A stretch of DNA of 64,000 bases from Adiantum capillus-veneris (lineage: Eukaryota > Streptophyta > Polypodiopsida > Polypodiales > Pteridaceae), in assembly GCA_014529385.2 (NCBI GenBank), contig CM043955.1, positions 146,966,140-147,030,139 on the forward strand, written 5' to 3'. The notes below the pieces were generated by a model that worked only from the letters and a program-made list of their open reading frames with translations, did no database searches and was not told the origin of the DNA. The position numbers and the translations under genes are program-made. Numbering within the stretch: position 1 is the first letter of the stretch; every line of letters begins with the position of its first letter. Shown piece after piece: positions 10,588-22,900 of the stretch.

Positions 10588-11253
10588 CTAGACACACACA
10601 TCCAGACATACCACTAGCATATGTGCTAAACAATCACGACTCGACGTGACGTGAAACCTAGCACTCACATCTAGTATCCGTTGCAAAGGTAATGTGTCGT
10701 CAAAAATTGACATAAGAAAGTGACAAGTAAACATGGAAGCAAAGGCAACATCTCTATCATGCGTAGCCACATATGCTACATTTGCTCCCACAACATCCAA
10801 AGTGATAGCATCCCTCTTGTGTTGTCTCCTGTGCTGTCTCATTTATTAAAAAAAATGCCTATGTACATGCTCTGTATGACCACAATGCCAACACACAACA
10901 TCTCTATGTCTGCAAGATTGCCCTTTGACTGTAGGCATCTCTCCAAACTCATTTTTTCCAAAAGCATTGTGAAATCTTTGCCATAACTCTCTAGCTATAC
11001 ATGCATCCAAACCAATGCGATAGATAGAATGACCAAGTTGTAACATGATCGTCGAACGTGCAAGCTCATCCAAGTCCTCCCACTCATCGTCAGTCATAGA
11101 CTTTGGCCTAGCATCCATGCCCTGTAGTGGCAACACTTGGCCCAACTGAGTCAATGCATCATGCATACCTACTTTTCAATGCTCAAAGTTTGAACCATCA
11201 AACTTTGTATGGAAAAGAACAAACCCTGACAATGATGTACATGCCAAATCCAT
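10588..11253 (-). pseudogene. family B gag and protease remnant (B1)
   Basis: From ATG 11253 the minus strand reads a copia-type gag start (KFDGSNFEH), interrupted by a stop. The frame 11166-10846 then contains KSMTDDEWEDLDELARSTIM, the well-known copia gag core, and CWHCGHTEHVHRHF, a CCHC knuckle whose last Cys has become Phe. The next frame (10842-10588) contains ILDVSARFHVTSS, matching the copia protease site ILDSGAS-FHVTS with Ser to Val after the Asp. Beyond 10588 only poor similarity to the pre-integrase region remains. Confidence 0.7.
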
Positions 11254-12794
11254 GGCGGTAACCTGTGACAAGACCAAGCACAAATCGATCAACTAGCTAA
11301 CTCATACACCAAGTATTGTCAAAATATAACAAAAGCTGGCATAAGCTATCTAAGAGAAGTTTCAACAAATATGGCGATCAATGTAACAAACAAGTGAGAA
11401 AAATTGCTCAAATGATTCCAAATAACCCGCTCTAATCCAAGAGCACTATGTGATAATTGATGAAACTATCATCAACAATCTCCCTCCTGCAAAGATTACC
11501 ATATATATGTCAAATGACGTAATCCAGTGAGCAAATACTCTCACTATGCAATGCCACAACACTATGGCAAAGCAATCACTGAGTGCCAAATGCAATCAAA
11601 ACACGATTGCAAACCATGCACATAAACAAATAAACTCGCAAGAAAAATCCAACAGAGTTTCAACAGGTTTGGCTATCTAACCACAATAGCCATACATACC
11701 ATGAACATGCTCAAAACCATGAGCAAATCATGCACAAAATTTGTACTCAAGCATACATGAGTTGCCCCAAGTCTCAACTCCCTAAACTTGGAAAACAATT
11801 TTGTAATCCCAAACACAAAGTGCATCAAGCACACTCTATAAGCGAGGCATATACTAGCATACAATTGGATGCAAACCAACCAAAATATGGCACAAATTGC
11901 TTCTCAAAACAATTGAAAATCAGCCCAAATATGCCATTTCAAGGTGAAGAATATCATCCACCAAAAAGGGCACATTATGTGCATCCACATGGCAATATAA
12001 ATGAGCATCAAGCATGTACCAAATGTGTGTCAAATGAGCATCCAAATCAACTAAAAATTTAGTTCACAATCATGCTAAAAATGCTTGCAAAACTCTCTAC
12101 AAATCCGTGCACCACACTCTTGAAATTAGCTTAATCGCACAAGTCAATGTACACAACATGTGATGAATCCACTATCGAATCCTGAGAGTCCACAAGAATG
12201 CATACATCCACAAAGTGTTCTCAACGTATATGTATAAATTTGTTGAAAATCTCAACCCACACTCTCTTCACTGAGAGCAAAACATCAATGCGCAAAACAA
12301 GAGAATGACAAAGCTCAATCGGAGCTCTCTGAATGTAGCAAATCACCACAATAGGCATACATAATCTTCAACTTTTCGAACACCCTGCAGCCGGTCAGAT
12401 CGCCCATATCTCCCAAACCATTCAAAATTTGGAGAAACTTCCTTCTTCAAAGTTGTATACCACGCATAAAAATTGGGAATTAAGGGAATGGACCTGAAAT
12501 GTGTTGCTTTTACAGGTCAAAATAGATCTGTAAAAATTTGTAGCTGTGTACCCTCGACATGTAGGCAATCTGCCAAACATATAACAAAATCATTGCTAAA
12601 TTTGAAAAAACCTTCAGCTAGAAAGTTGTAGACCACGACGTTTCGATAAGGAGTGAGGGAGTCAAGCAAAAAGTGGACCTTTTACTCAACCAAAATTCTG
12701 CTGCAAAACAATGCTGAAAATTTTGCAGCTTCACCGCAATCTCCGCCGCAATGTTGCCATGCTCTCTGCATTTTCCATGAGCTCTGATACTAGT

Positions 12795-12975
12795 TGAAGT
12801 GTGGTGCGAGAGCGTGTGTGAGTGTGTACATCAATGGAGAAGAGGAGACCTTGTGTTTGTAGGGGCTAAAACTCACTCTCTATATGTGAATCCCCTTATT
12901 CTATTATGTACATAATAAATAAGTATAGTGGGCGGGCACCTGGCCTAGCCGGCCACATGGGGATTTATCCCAACA
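12795..12975 (-). repeat. family B 5' LTR (B1), 181 bp
   Basis: On the minus strand it begins TGTTGGGATAAATCCCC and ends in CACTTCA, giving TG...CA ends. It is related to the B2 LTR at 50350-50541, which opens TGTTGGGGTATAAAGCCC. The gag of the two copies differs clearly, so B1 and B2 are subfamilies rather than recent siblings. Confidence 0.75.
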
Positions 12976-13022
12976 ATGCTCACAAAAAACCAACATTTAG
13001 TGCATATTTCCCCGGCTGAATC

Positions 13023-13320
13023 TGTGAGGGCCATACCCGGACTCGACCCTACTCACCTCCCTTAGTCCTCCAGACCGTTCCAAGGAGTGACGTAGATATA
13101 TCAGCAAGTATCCCTCCCACTTGGGACCGACACTCAGACAGGACTCCGGTCTATCTCGAACGCCAACCCAATGTGAGGGCCATACCCAGACTCGACCCTA
13201 CTCAGCTCCCTCAGTCCTCCAGACTATTCCAAGGAATGACGTAGATCTATCTGCAAGTATCCCTCCCACTTGGGACCGACACTCAGATAGGACTCCGGCC
13301 TATCTCGATTGCCAACCCAA
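13023..13320. repeat. tandem duplication, 2 x 149 bp
   Basis: The unit begins TGTGAGGGCCATACCC and ends GCCAACCCAA. Copies are at 13023-13171 and 13172-13320, differing at about ten positions. The frame at 13121-13345 simply translates this repeat. Confidence 0.9.
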
Positions 13321-13345
13321 GGAGGTACATCCCTTCATTCAATGA

Positions 13346-13573
13346 TTCTATCCATTTCTCATAATCAATCTGTCCTCGACAGCTTTTCGCACCCAAAATT
13401 GTGGTCCTTAGTCTTGATTCTCTTTATCTTTAACTTGAAGATCTGCTCTTGCTTTCTTGTTCTATCCATTTCTCATAATCAATCTCTCCTCGACAGCTTT
13501 TCGCACCCAAAATTGTGGTCCTTAGTCTTGATTCTCTTTATCTTTAACTTGAGGATCTGCTCTTGCTTTCTTG
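13346..13573. repeat. tandem duplication, 2 x 114 bp
   Basis: The unit begins TTCTATCCATTTCTCATAATC. Copies are at 13346-13459 and 13460-13573 with only a few differences, so it is recent. The period is 38 codons, which gives a repeated 38-residue block in a 142-codon frame. That frame has no other support. Confidence 0.9.
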
Positions 13574-15084
13574 TTCTCCCCTTTTTCCTGACAAGTAGGC
13601 ACGACAGTGATCACTTTCCCCTAAGAAGAGGGATCTTGCAATCCTACCTGGTCTCGCTCGTCCCCGATTACCCATTTCTACCCCACATAGTCCTAGTGTT
13701 TAATATAAAAGTTTTAAATCAACATCCGGCCATCTGACCCTCCGGATCCGCCCACCCACCGAACCATTTCATGAAAATCCCTTCCCGAGGTAGTACTTAA
13801 CTACTACGAAATCAGGAAGACAACAGTCTATCAGACATCATCAAACAACAAGCATCATGCAATCTGTTGCATACCCTCGTTCAGGGAAATTCATCTGGTT
13901 GTTCCCACCAGATCTTTAAACTTTTAGTTCGTTTTCTCTTCTTTATCTTCTATAATTAACTTGTAACTAGTTTCCTAACTAATCATACAACACATTTAGT
14001 TTGAACCAATTCATCTTACCTCCCCATTCAGGCCAAGATAATCGGTTACAAGCCATCAAAATGGCAGCACCTTCACAATATTTTCCAGAATTAAGTGTTT
14101 GGGAAAGGCTCATCAAGTAATCAAATCATTCCTTCCTAAGCATTTTATTTCGAGAGGTATAACACCATCTGGTGACAGATGCACAGGATAGCCCCTATAT
14201 TCCTAGCCTTTTCAGTTCCTTTTTAAGCAACCATGTCGAACAAATTTCCTTAATTAAACTCACATCATCCTCCCTGAATAGAACCTTTTCATCCAACCAT
14301 TGGCATTAGGCCATACCCAGATTATGGCCGATTTCCAATAAGATACCGCGGGTGCTTCACCCAACCGGGCAAAAATAAAACAAACCCATTCATCCCTTAT
14401 CCCTCGGGCATGAATGACCTAGATATAACAACTTGCCGGTTACACTGCCCTAGCCAAAAAGGACCAATCTCGGACAAGTTTCCCAAGAGAATCCTCTGAA
14501 TGGGCTGGCCTTTCAATCAAATTGACCCCAAGAAGATCCATCTTGGTTCCCGGTCATTTCCAGACAATCTTCAAAACTCCTAGTTAAATCTATGTTTTGC
14601 AATGGGCTATCCCTATCACCTCTCGAGATTCCTTTTTAACTCCTAGTTGGTAATTTACATGTTCATTCGTTTATCAACCTTAATTCCTACTTTCATTAAT
14701 TATCTACCAGCCAAGTTTATTTAGAAAATACAAGCGAGTTTTTGCCATAGGCATTTGATGGTTAATGTCTCTTCGGAAATGCCAACTTTTTAAGTTCAAT
14801 CCCCGTTTTTGTCGATTCTCAGGTTTTTGCAATCCTTTGCTATCCATGGGACATCTCCATGGAAGCTTGTAGAGTTTTCGGTTCAAACAACACGGAGCTC
14901 AATTCCGCGAAGTTATCCCCTATCTCCCCCATCCCGTATTTGCAAACAAACTTGAAATTGAAAACTTTAGAAATACTCTTCAATACCAAAAATTGAACTA
15001 CTTCTATCGAGCTTAAACAACTACTCTTTTCTTATGGTACCTAGCTTTCCATTTCAGGAAGCTAGAAGGTCATCCTATAATTTA

Positions 15085-15600
15085 TGAGTTTTTCGAGCTT
15101 TCCATTAAAGCTTAAACCTAAAATCCAAAGTATTCACTAAAGCTTACACCTAAGTGCAAAGTTACCATTAAAGCTTAGCTTACGAGTGCAAATCTACCTT
15201 TGAAGCTTAACTTTATGATGCGTAGATACTCTTATCACTTACCCTAATTGCAAGGTTTCCATTAAAGCTTAAAACCTAAAACTGCAAGGTAATCGCTAAA
15301 GCTTACATCTAAGAGCAAAGTTACCATTAAAGCTTAGCTTAAGAATGCAAATTTACCTTTGAAGCTTAGCTTTATGTTGCATAGATACTCTTATCACTTA
15401 CCCTAATTGCAAGGTTTCCATTAAAGCTTAAAACCTAAAAATGTAAGGTAATCGCTAAAGCTTACATCTAAGAGAAAAGTTACCATTAAAGATTATCTTA
15501 CGAATGCAAATCTACCTTTTGAAGCTTAGATTTATGATGCATAGATACTCTTATCACTTACCCTAATTGCAAGGTTTCCATTAAAGCTTGAAACCTAAAA
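15085..15600. repeat. AAGCTT-rich tandem array, period about 160 bp, about 3 units
   Basis: Anchors ACCCTAATTGCAAGGTTTCC occur at 15241, 15400 and 15560 (spacings 159 and 160). Each unit holds several copies of the sub-motif (T/C)(A/C)ATTAAAGCTT or GCTAAAGCTT. It therefore looks like a higher-order repeat built from a shorter AAGCTT-containing monomer. Divergence between units is low. Confidence 0.85.
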
Positions 15601-15963
15601 TGATGCAGATAAACCTTCCTAGTATTAAAACACATTTAATTAAACCTACTAGACATAAAGATTACCTCCTCTAAGCAGGAGGGATGTGGGGTTGAAGTCC
15701 TTCTTGAAGAGATGTGAGGCTCAAGGAGGAAGGAAGGGATTTATGGTGAAGAGGAAGGAGAGAGGAACTTCTTCACAAAACCCTCAAGGGTTTTGGTCTT
15801 CAAGAGAGGGAGAGAGTTGAGGGTTTGGCCTTCAAGAGAGGGAGAGATCAAGAGCAAGGTTTAATGGAAACCTTGAGTTACTTAAGCATAGTCTTGAGCA
15901 TGGCAAGTATGCAAGTAGCTTAGCAATATGTGTGTGAAAAAAATTACAAAGGAGAGGGGGTGC

Positions 15964-16109
15964 TTATATAGGAAAAAGATGTGTGTAATTCTCTTCTCAA
16001 TTCCTATTGGACCCCAATTTCTCTTCTCAATTCCTATTAGACCCCAAATTCTCTTTTCAAATGCTATTGGACCATATTTCTCTTCTCAAATGCTATTGGA
16101 CCCCAATTT
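15964..16109 (-). promoter_or_regulatory. candidate minus-strand LTR promoter: TATA box with 30-bp CCAAT repeats
   Basis: The minus strand reads CCTATATAAGCACC at about 15960-15973. Upstream of it on that strand (16000-16109) are four units of a 29-30 bp repeat beginning CTCTTCTCAA at 15991, 16021, 16051 and 16080 on the plus strand. Three of the four contain ATTGG, that is CCAAT read on the minus strand; the second reads ATTAG. This arrangement, CCAAT boxes 40-130 bp upstream of a TATA box, is a classic promoter layout. No coding product was found downstream, so it may be a relic LTR. Confidence 0.45.
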
Positions 16110-18559
16110 TCTTCTTAGTTCTTATCTTTTAACTTTACCTTTCAATTAAGCTAGTCCCTTTTTTCTCCTAGTTCTCAATCTAGATCAATTCCCACACGGA
16201 TTTTCACGAGGAAGTATAAAAATAATCTTAATCTTTTTGGAAAAATATAGAAACGACGTAATTTCTTATACAGAATATCCGTGTCTTTTCATTCTGGAGT
16301 AAAGTCTTGTTGTCCGTATAACTTCTTTGTCGGCCTTACTTTTTCTAAATTATTTTCTAGGCCGAAAAATTTCTGAATGGCTCTAGGGTTTAGGGAGGGA
16401 CCTTATAGAATCTACAAAATCTTGGCTAGATTTCAAGCTTGTCCTTAAAAATAATGGCAAAGTTTATGCATTTTAGTATAAAAACAAAAATTTCTCTATT
16501 GTTGGCCAAAAAATCGATAATTTTCTAGCTGCTTCTTTTCTTCATTCGTTGGAAAAAAATGCTTTTTGTGAGCAATGGACCCAAAATTCCCGGGTTGGGT
16601 AGACAAAAGTCCCTGATAGCTAGACCCCGGTCCCCATTGCACCTCCTTGGCCTCTCATTGACCACTGTTCAAACCTCCCAAGTGCGGTTCATACTTTAAT
16701 CCCCATTGCTAGACCTCACCCTAGTTCAAGGTCTTGTAGCTTAATGATCCTAATCTCTTGTTACCCTTAAGAGTTGCATCCCACCCACATAGGGCATGCG
16801 AGACATATAGAGCCTGAGTTCTATGCACTACAAGAAGGAGTGGTTGGTAGTGGTCCCATCTAACCCTTTTGTAGTTGGCAGTGCTTCGAGTTGATGGCCT
16901 TGGGGAGCACCCGCAAGTGGCAATAGAACAGAGCATGGAAGCACACTTTTAGTATCTTCAACTAAAAGGAGTAGGTCAAAAGGTGTTTATCACTTGGTAC
17001 TAACAATAAAGCCCATGATCTACTTCAAATATCCTCTCTGACTAGCAACCTATAGCACTTGCTTTCACTCCAATCTCTCTAAGAGCTATGCGGGATGCAA
17101 CTCTAAGAACCCACAAACCTAGGTTCTCCTAGGGGATGTAAAACCCCGGTGACGACCATCTTCTACCCTAGTGTCAAACTTTGTCGAGTGACCACTTGGA
17201 CACCTTTCTCAATGCACCTAATTGACTGCTAGATTTTGGTTGTGATTTATAAACCCTAAACGTTTGGTTGGACTTTAAAAAACTGTGTTGTTTTGACACC
17301 TAGAAGCCCGCGTTTCGGTAATGCAAGGAGAGAAAAAACTTAACAAAAAGAAAATGTAATTATGAATCCCCATTTTATATTTGAGCCCATGCCATCCAAT
17401 TAGCACACTCATGAGCTAAACATCCCACATGCATGCACATCATGTCAATTGCTAGGTGTACATAAGGATATCGATTTTTTACTATAGTCCATCTGGTTGT
17501 ACCCACACAAATACACCTTGTAGTCCCCACCATAGACTAGACCTTGTTAAGCCTTGCCATTGACTACCATAAGGTCCCTATTACCTTCATTTAAAGGGTC
17601 CCTGCTGGTCACCAAGAGGATCTCCATTACTTGCTAGAATCCTTGTTGCCTCTGCAAAACCTTAGCCCTTGGGTTTAAAAGTCCCCATTGGAGCACTCTT
17701 TATATCCCCCCCATATATCAAGATTAAGATCCATAGGGAGTGTATCATATATCCCATAAGAGACAAGGGAGGTTGGCCATATACAACATTGTAAAGTGCA
17801 TGAGTTTTGCATGGGGAAAGTAAATCCTTGTATCCTACCTCAAGGGTTCACACTCAACGTGAAATATTTGGCGATACCATATGGCTATCATGATATTACC
17901 CATCTAAGTGCTAAGTGAGGGCCTAGAATTTTCCACCCTATGCTTTGACAATAGAGGAATTAACCCTGTGAAACTCATAGCCTTTGTCTTAGGGTTGTGA
18001 ATAACATTACTGGGTAATCTAAAGATTTAATTAAGACTAGAACAAGTGGAAAATAGAGAACCTAGTTTCTCTGCAGGCTTACATAGAGAGTGAGGTGATC
18101 CATTGATAGAGCTAGAGATGATGAGTGAGGGATCCATATTGTGTACCAATTGAGAAGAATGTGCACACCTAACAACTCCTAAATCTGACTAAAAAACGGA
18201 CCCAATGCATATGCTAGAGCACACACAATAGCTACAAGGCACACACAAATGAATCCAAAGTGTTGGTAGACCAAGGAACTAGAAAACAATGGTTGGGAAT
18301 GATTTGCAAACAAACCTACATGCACACACACATATAGCATCAAGACAATTTGTACCCAATTGCATCACTATAGAAATTGAAGACACAAACTCCAATTTAT
18401 GGGAGACACTTCAATTTATGGCTTTAATTTCAGTTTGTAAATGCACAAGAAGCTTGGATTGACATAGATCCTATAGGAAGATAGGTAGTGTGAATCCAAA
18501 CCCGGCAAGTAATCCCAAGTATTCTACCTGGGATGTAGGTATTATGGCCACAATGGAAT

Positions 18560-18840
18560 TGAATGCATTCTAAGAAACTATCTCACTATATAGTTTGTTA
18601 AAGTCATTCAAATGCATATAAATTGATTTACCCTTCTTCATTTGAAGCTCAAATAGATTCTTTATAAGGTACACTTTGTTAGTGGTAGTCTCTTTATCCA
18701 ATGTAATGGCAAGGGATTATAGGGCAAGGGTGGTGCCTCTTGAATTTCTTTGCTTGACCATTGGCAGTACCACTAGTCCAAACCTATCCACTCCTTGACT
18801 ATCACTCATTGACTATCACTCAATAAAGAGCTCCATCTTT
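18560..18840 (-). pseudogene. copia gag remnant, minus strand
   Basis: The minus-strand translation near 18690-18570 includes KVYLIKNLFELQMKKGKS followed by IYMHLNDFNKLYSEI. This matches the copia gag pattern L-x-MK-x-G-x-S-x-x-x-H-x-x-x-FN. The preceding frame is broken. Only the central gag segment is left, and copia copy A2 starts at 18898 immediately to its right. It is not from the family A gag; it is closer in style to family B. Confidence 0.55.
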
Positions 18841-18897
18841 ACCCATGTATTGATTCCCTTGATATCATATGTAGGGGGCCATATCGAACTCCACATA

Positions 18898-19122
18898 TGT
18901 TACCATATACATGTGGTAGTGATGTGTGTGAACACACTAGGACCACCGGGGCATTTTTTCCCTCTTTAGGAGGTTTTTCCCCCGAGCATTGTATATATGC
19001 CCATCACTCTAGGGCTATCTATCTTTCCATTGCACATTAAGGAACACACTCTCTTTGTGTGCCTTGAGCTTCCTTCGTCTTCTTCAAGCCATGTGTGTTT
19101 CTCTGCAACCCTAATTCCAACA
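18898..19122 (+). repeat. family A 5' LTR (A2), 225 bp
   Basis: Begins TGTTACCATATACATG and ends ATTCCAACA. It is followed by the canonical PBS at 19124-19136 (TTGGTATCAGAGC). Confidence 0.95.
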
Positions 19123-19308
19123 GTTGGTATCAGAGCAGGTTGCGTCCTCCCGCGGGCTTAGTCGCCAGCTGCTCCAGCACATGCCTGCTCACTTCTTCCG
19201 ATTACAGTGAGGTTTGGTGAGCATTTGCAGGTCTACTCAGATTTCTGATTCCGGCTCATTTCGGCCTCCGTTTCCACTACAGGCTGGTCTGCACATGCAA
19301 TTTCGTCA

Positions 19309-19956
19309 TTTTGTGCAGAATTTTCGTCAGTGCCATTTTTTGCATAATAGGTGCCTTACAGTCTTCTACAATTTTTGCTATATAGCACGTGTTGTTCCAG
19401 CTTCATTTCTCATCTTTTCGGGTAGTTTTCACATCAATTGTAGCATTTAGCATGGCTGACAATAACACAGATGTGTTTAAGATTTTTCCTCCTGAGGACA
19501 GGTTGGATGGGGACAATTACCCTATGTGGGCTTACATGATGCAACATGTTCTTGTGTCAAAGGGCGTCTGGAATAATGTGCAGGGCATTGATGTACATCC
19601 TGGTTCTGAGGATGCAGGCAATGTAGAGGATGTTTTGTGCAGAATTTCTGTCAGTGCCATTTTTTGCATAATAGGTGCCTTACAGTCTTCTACAATTTGT
19701 GCTATATAGCACGTGTTGTTCCAGCTTCATTTCTCATCTTTTCGGGTAGTTTTCACATCAATTGTAGCATTTAGCATGGCTGACAATAACACAGATGTGT
19801 TTAAGATTTTTCCTCCTAAGGACAGGTTGGATGGGGACAATTACCCTATGTGGGCTTACATGATGCAACATGTTCTTGTGTCAAAGGGCATCTGGAATAA
19901 TGTGCAGGGCATTGATGTACATCCTAGTTCTGAGGATGAAGGCAATGTAGAGGATG
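19309..19956 (+). repeat. tandem duplication of leader end plus gag start, 2 x 324 bp (A2)
   Basis: Copies at 19309-19632 and 19633-19956 are nearly identical. Each contains the last part of the leader and the gag start (ATG 19452 and ATG 19776). The first gag copy runs into the second leader copy and stops. The breakpoints share the short sequence GATGTT. Confidence 0.92.
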
Positions 19957-22900
19957 TTGCAGGTCTTGCTGCAAGGATTGCTGCTATTAGAGTTGTTTTG
20001 CCTACGGTAGAACAAGCTCGTTAAGATGTAAAGGATGCGTAGGCTCATGCATTGATTGCGTTGTATGTGATGTGCACCATTTTTCCTCACATTTCTTCAG
20101 CAAAATCTGCAAAACAGGCTTGGGATATTCTAGCAGGTCTTTATGCAAGTCGCAATGAGGCTAAAATTGCTGCATAAAGAGTTGGAGTCGAAGATTATGC
20201 ATGAGAAGATGATATGGAAACTTTCCTTGCTAGTGTCAAGGATATCAATGAGCAACTTAGTTTTGCAGGTGAAGTCATTTTAGACAGTTCTCTTGTGCAG
20301 ACTATTCTTGATGCCTTACCAGATTCTTACCAGACTTTTGCTAGTACTTGGAGACTTATGACCCAAGGAAATCCAGAAGTTGTCAAGTTTGATGCATTAT
20401 GCACATTGTTGTTGCAAGAGTCACTTTCTAGAAAAAGCAAGACTAGACACCGTGCAGTTGAATAGGATTTTATTGCTTCTCAAATAAAGGGTGGTAACAA
20501 CAATGCAACCACTTCTTATGGTTCTACTGCGAGTGGCAAAAATTCTGTTCCCAATACTTCTGTTGGCAGCACTTTATCCGGCAATTCTTGTGATAAGGGA
20601 AAAAAGAAGATGCGTTGCCATTATTGTAAAGCTAATGATCACTTGATCAAGTCGTATCCTAAGTTGAAGGCCAAAGAGGCTAAGAAGAAAGAGGGTTGTT
20701 CCACTGCAAATGCTGGCTCCACTACAAATGTAGCCATTGTTGACTCTTCTGTGAAAGGAGACTTTGTTGCTGATGTTGACGTAGAATGGGCTTTTAGCGC
20801 AGAGTGCACTTACAATCTTGCTTTCCATGATGCATGCTTGTCAATTGCTGCAGATTCACATGTGTGGTATTTCGATAGTGGTGCTACAAAGCACATTACC
20901 TCACATCGTGAATTGTTCACCTCTCTCGAGTCTGTCCCTCATGGGAATTCACTCACTTGTGTCAATAATGCCTCTTATCCCATTCAGGGAGTTGGAAAGA
21001 TTGTTCTTACTGCTGCGAATGGTAGTTTCTTCACACTTGGTGATGCACTTTATGTACCTGGGATCAAGAAGAATCTCTTGTCTGTATCCGAACTTGCTAG
21101 ACTTGGACTTGTAGTCAAATTTGTGGATGAAAGATGTAGAGTTCATGATGTCAGTTTTGGTGATGAAATTGTTGCATCTAGCCTTTTGTGGCATGGGCTG
21201 TATAAGTTCAGTTTGTATGAAAAGTGTGGACAAAATATTGCAAATACTGTTGCAGATTCAAGGGCTATTTCGGATGCAGAACTTTGGCATGCACATTTTG
21301 GTCTGCATCTGAATTTTGCCAGTTTGTTGCGTTTGCAAAAATTTGATATGGTTGCTTCTTTGCCGCCTCTTGAAGCACCTGTCAAACATGTTTGTGAAGG
21401 CTGTATTTTGGGTAAGATGCTGCGTTCTAAGTTTTCAAAGGATGGTTCACTTCGGGCCACATGTAGGTTGCAACTTGTGCATAGTGATGTTTGTGGGCCC
21501 ATGCAAACTCCGTCCTAGGGGAATTACCTTTACTTCGTGACTTTTGTTGATGATTACTCCAGGCAAGCATGGGTATTTCCGCTTAAAGCGACGTCCGAAG
21601 TTTTTATGTGCTTCAAAATTTTTTTGGCTATGGCTGAAATTGTCTCGAAATGTACTATGGGTACCCTTTGTTCCGATTGAGGGGGGGAGTATATGTCTCA
21701 TGAATTTAATGCATTTCTGGCTAGTCGTGGGATAAAATGCCACTGTACAATGCCTTATAAACCTCAGCAAAATGGTGTTGCTGAGAGGAAAAACAGGTCA
21801 CTGACGGAAATGGCACAATGTATTGGTCAAAAGTCAAGCTTTTCCGTATTCTTTTTGTCTTGAGGCCATCATGTGTGCCACTTATGTACTAAATAGGTAT
21901 CCTACGAAAGCTTTGCACTCTATTACTCCATATGAAGCATGGCATGATAGAAAGCCTTCTATTGAGCACATGTGTGTTTTTTGTTGTTTGGCATATGCTT
22001 TGGTGCCACAAGTGCAGCGCAGAAAATTGGATGATAAGGCTGTCAAATGTATTTTTGTTGGTTATAGTACTGAAATCAAAGGTTACAGGTTGTATCATCC
22101 GCAAAAAAAACGTATTCTGGTTTCACGGGATGTAGTGTTTGTGGAAGATTCTGTTCAGCCCTTGCTGTCATGTACTAGAGACAGTAATGTAAGCTCACAG
22201 GACATTTATGACACTTTGTTGCCTCTTTTCAGTGGTGGAAATACGAATGTAAGTTCCAAAGAGGCAAATGTACAGCCTATGGGGGTTTCTAAAAATGTTT
22301 TAGATCAGCCTATTATTGATGCAGATGTACATGATGTACTTGATGAGGAAAGGGCTGAAAATGAACAGGCTAGAGGTATGCCAAAATGGCTGGTGCACAC
22401 TTTGCATGATAGTAAATTCGATGCACCTTTGTCTAGTCGTACTCGTTCAGGCTCTCGCCATGCATCTTATGCATCAGATTGTTATGCTTTGGCTGTGTCT
22501 AGCTTACATGATGTTGAGGAGCCTCTGACTTTTGATGAAGCACAAAATTCAAAAAATTGGATGGCTGCCATGCAATCAGAATATGATGCACTTATAGAAA
22601 ATGACATCGGGACTTTATGTGATTTGCCTCCTAGCAAAAAGGCCATTGGTACGAAGTGGGTTTACAAGTTGAAACGCAAACCGGATGGTGAGATCGATCG
22701 CCATAAGGGTCGACTTGTTGCAAAGGGTTATGCACAACAAAAAGGCACAGATTATGAAGATACTTTTGGTCCCACTTGTCGTATGACTACTGTGCGTTTT
22801 CTATGTGCATTGGCAGCTCATTTTGGTTGGGATGTACATCAATCAGACATTGTTACTGCTTTCTTAAATGGTGACATATTTGAGGAAGTTTCTATAACGC

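Larger units (their letters stand above)
10264..12975 (-). mobile_element. copia family B, copy 1 (B1), 3'-truncated, minus strand
   Basis: Read on the minus strand: LTR (12975-12795), PBS with one change (TAGTATCAGAGC), a leader of about 1.5 kb (12780-11254), gag from ATG 11253, and protease remnants. Similarity is lost near 10264, where the copy abuts A1 tail to tail. No integrase catalytic motif or RT is recognisable. The leader is unusually long for copia and contains no frame with motifs. Confidence 0.75.
12976..18559. other. 5.6-kb non-coding region rich in local tandem repeats
   Basis: No protein domain is recognisable. It contains two adjacent tandem duplications (13023-13320, 13346-13573), a 160-bp HindIII-type repeat array (about 15085-15600), and a 30-bp CCAAT-containing array next to a minus-strand TATA box (15964-16109). 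The rest has moderate GC and repeats short phrases such as GTCCCCATTGG between 16620 and 17700, which suggests decayed LTR material. A host gene cannot be excluded, but I see no exon-like frame. Confidence 0.5.

Noticed and set aside
11730-12062. 110-codon plus-strand ORF
   Set aside because: Lies antisense within the leader of B1; no motif and biased by A/C-rich composition.
13309-13737. 142-codon ORF with two 38-residue repeats
   Set aside because: Explained by the 114-bp tandem duplication, whose period happens to be a multiple of three.
15085-15600. CRISPR-like array
   Set aside because: The units are contiguous satellite-type repeats of 160 bp without unique spacers, in a plant-type genome.
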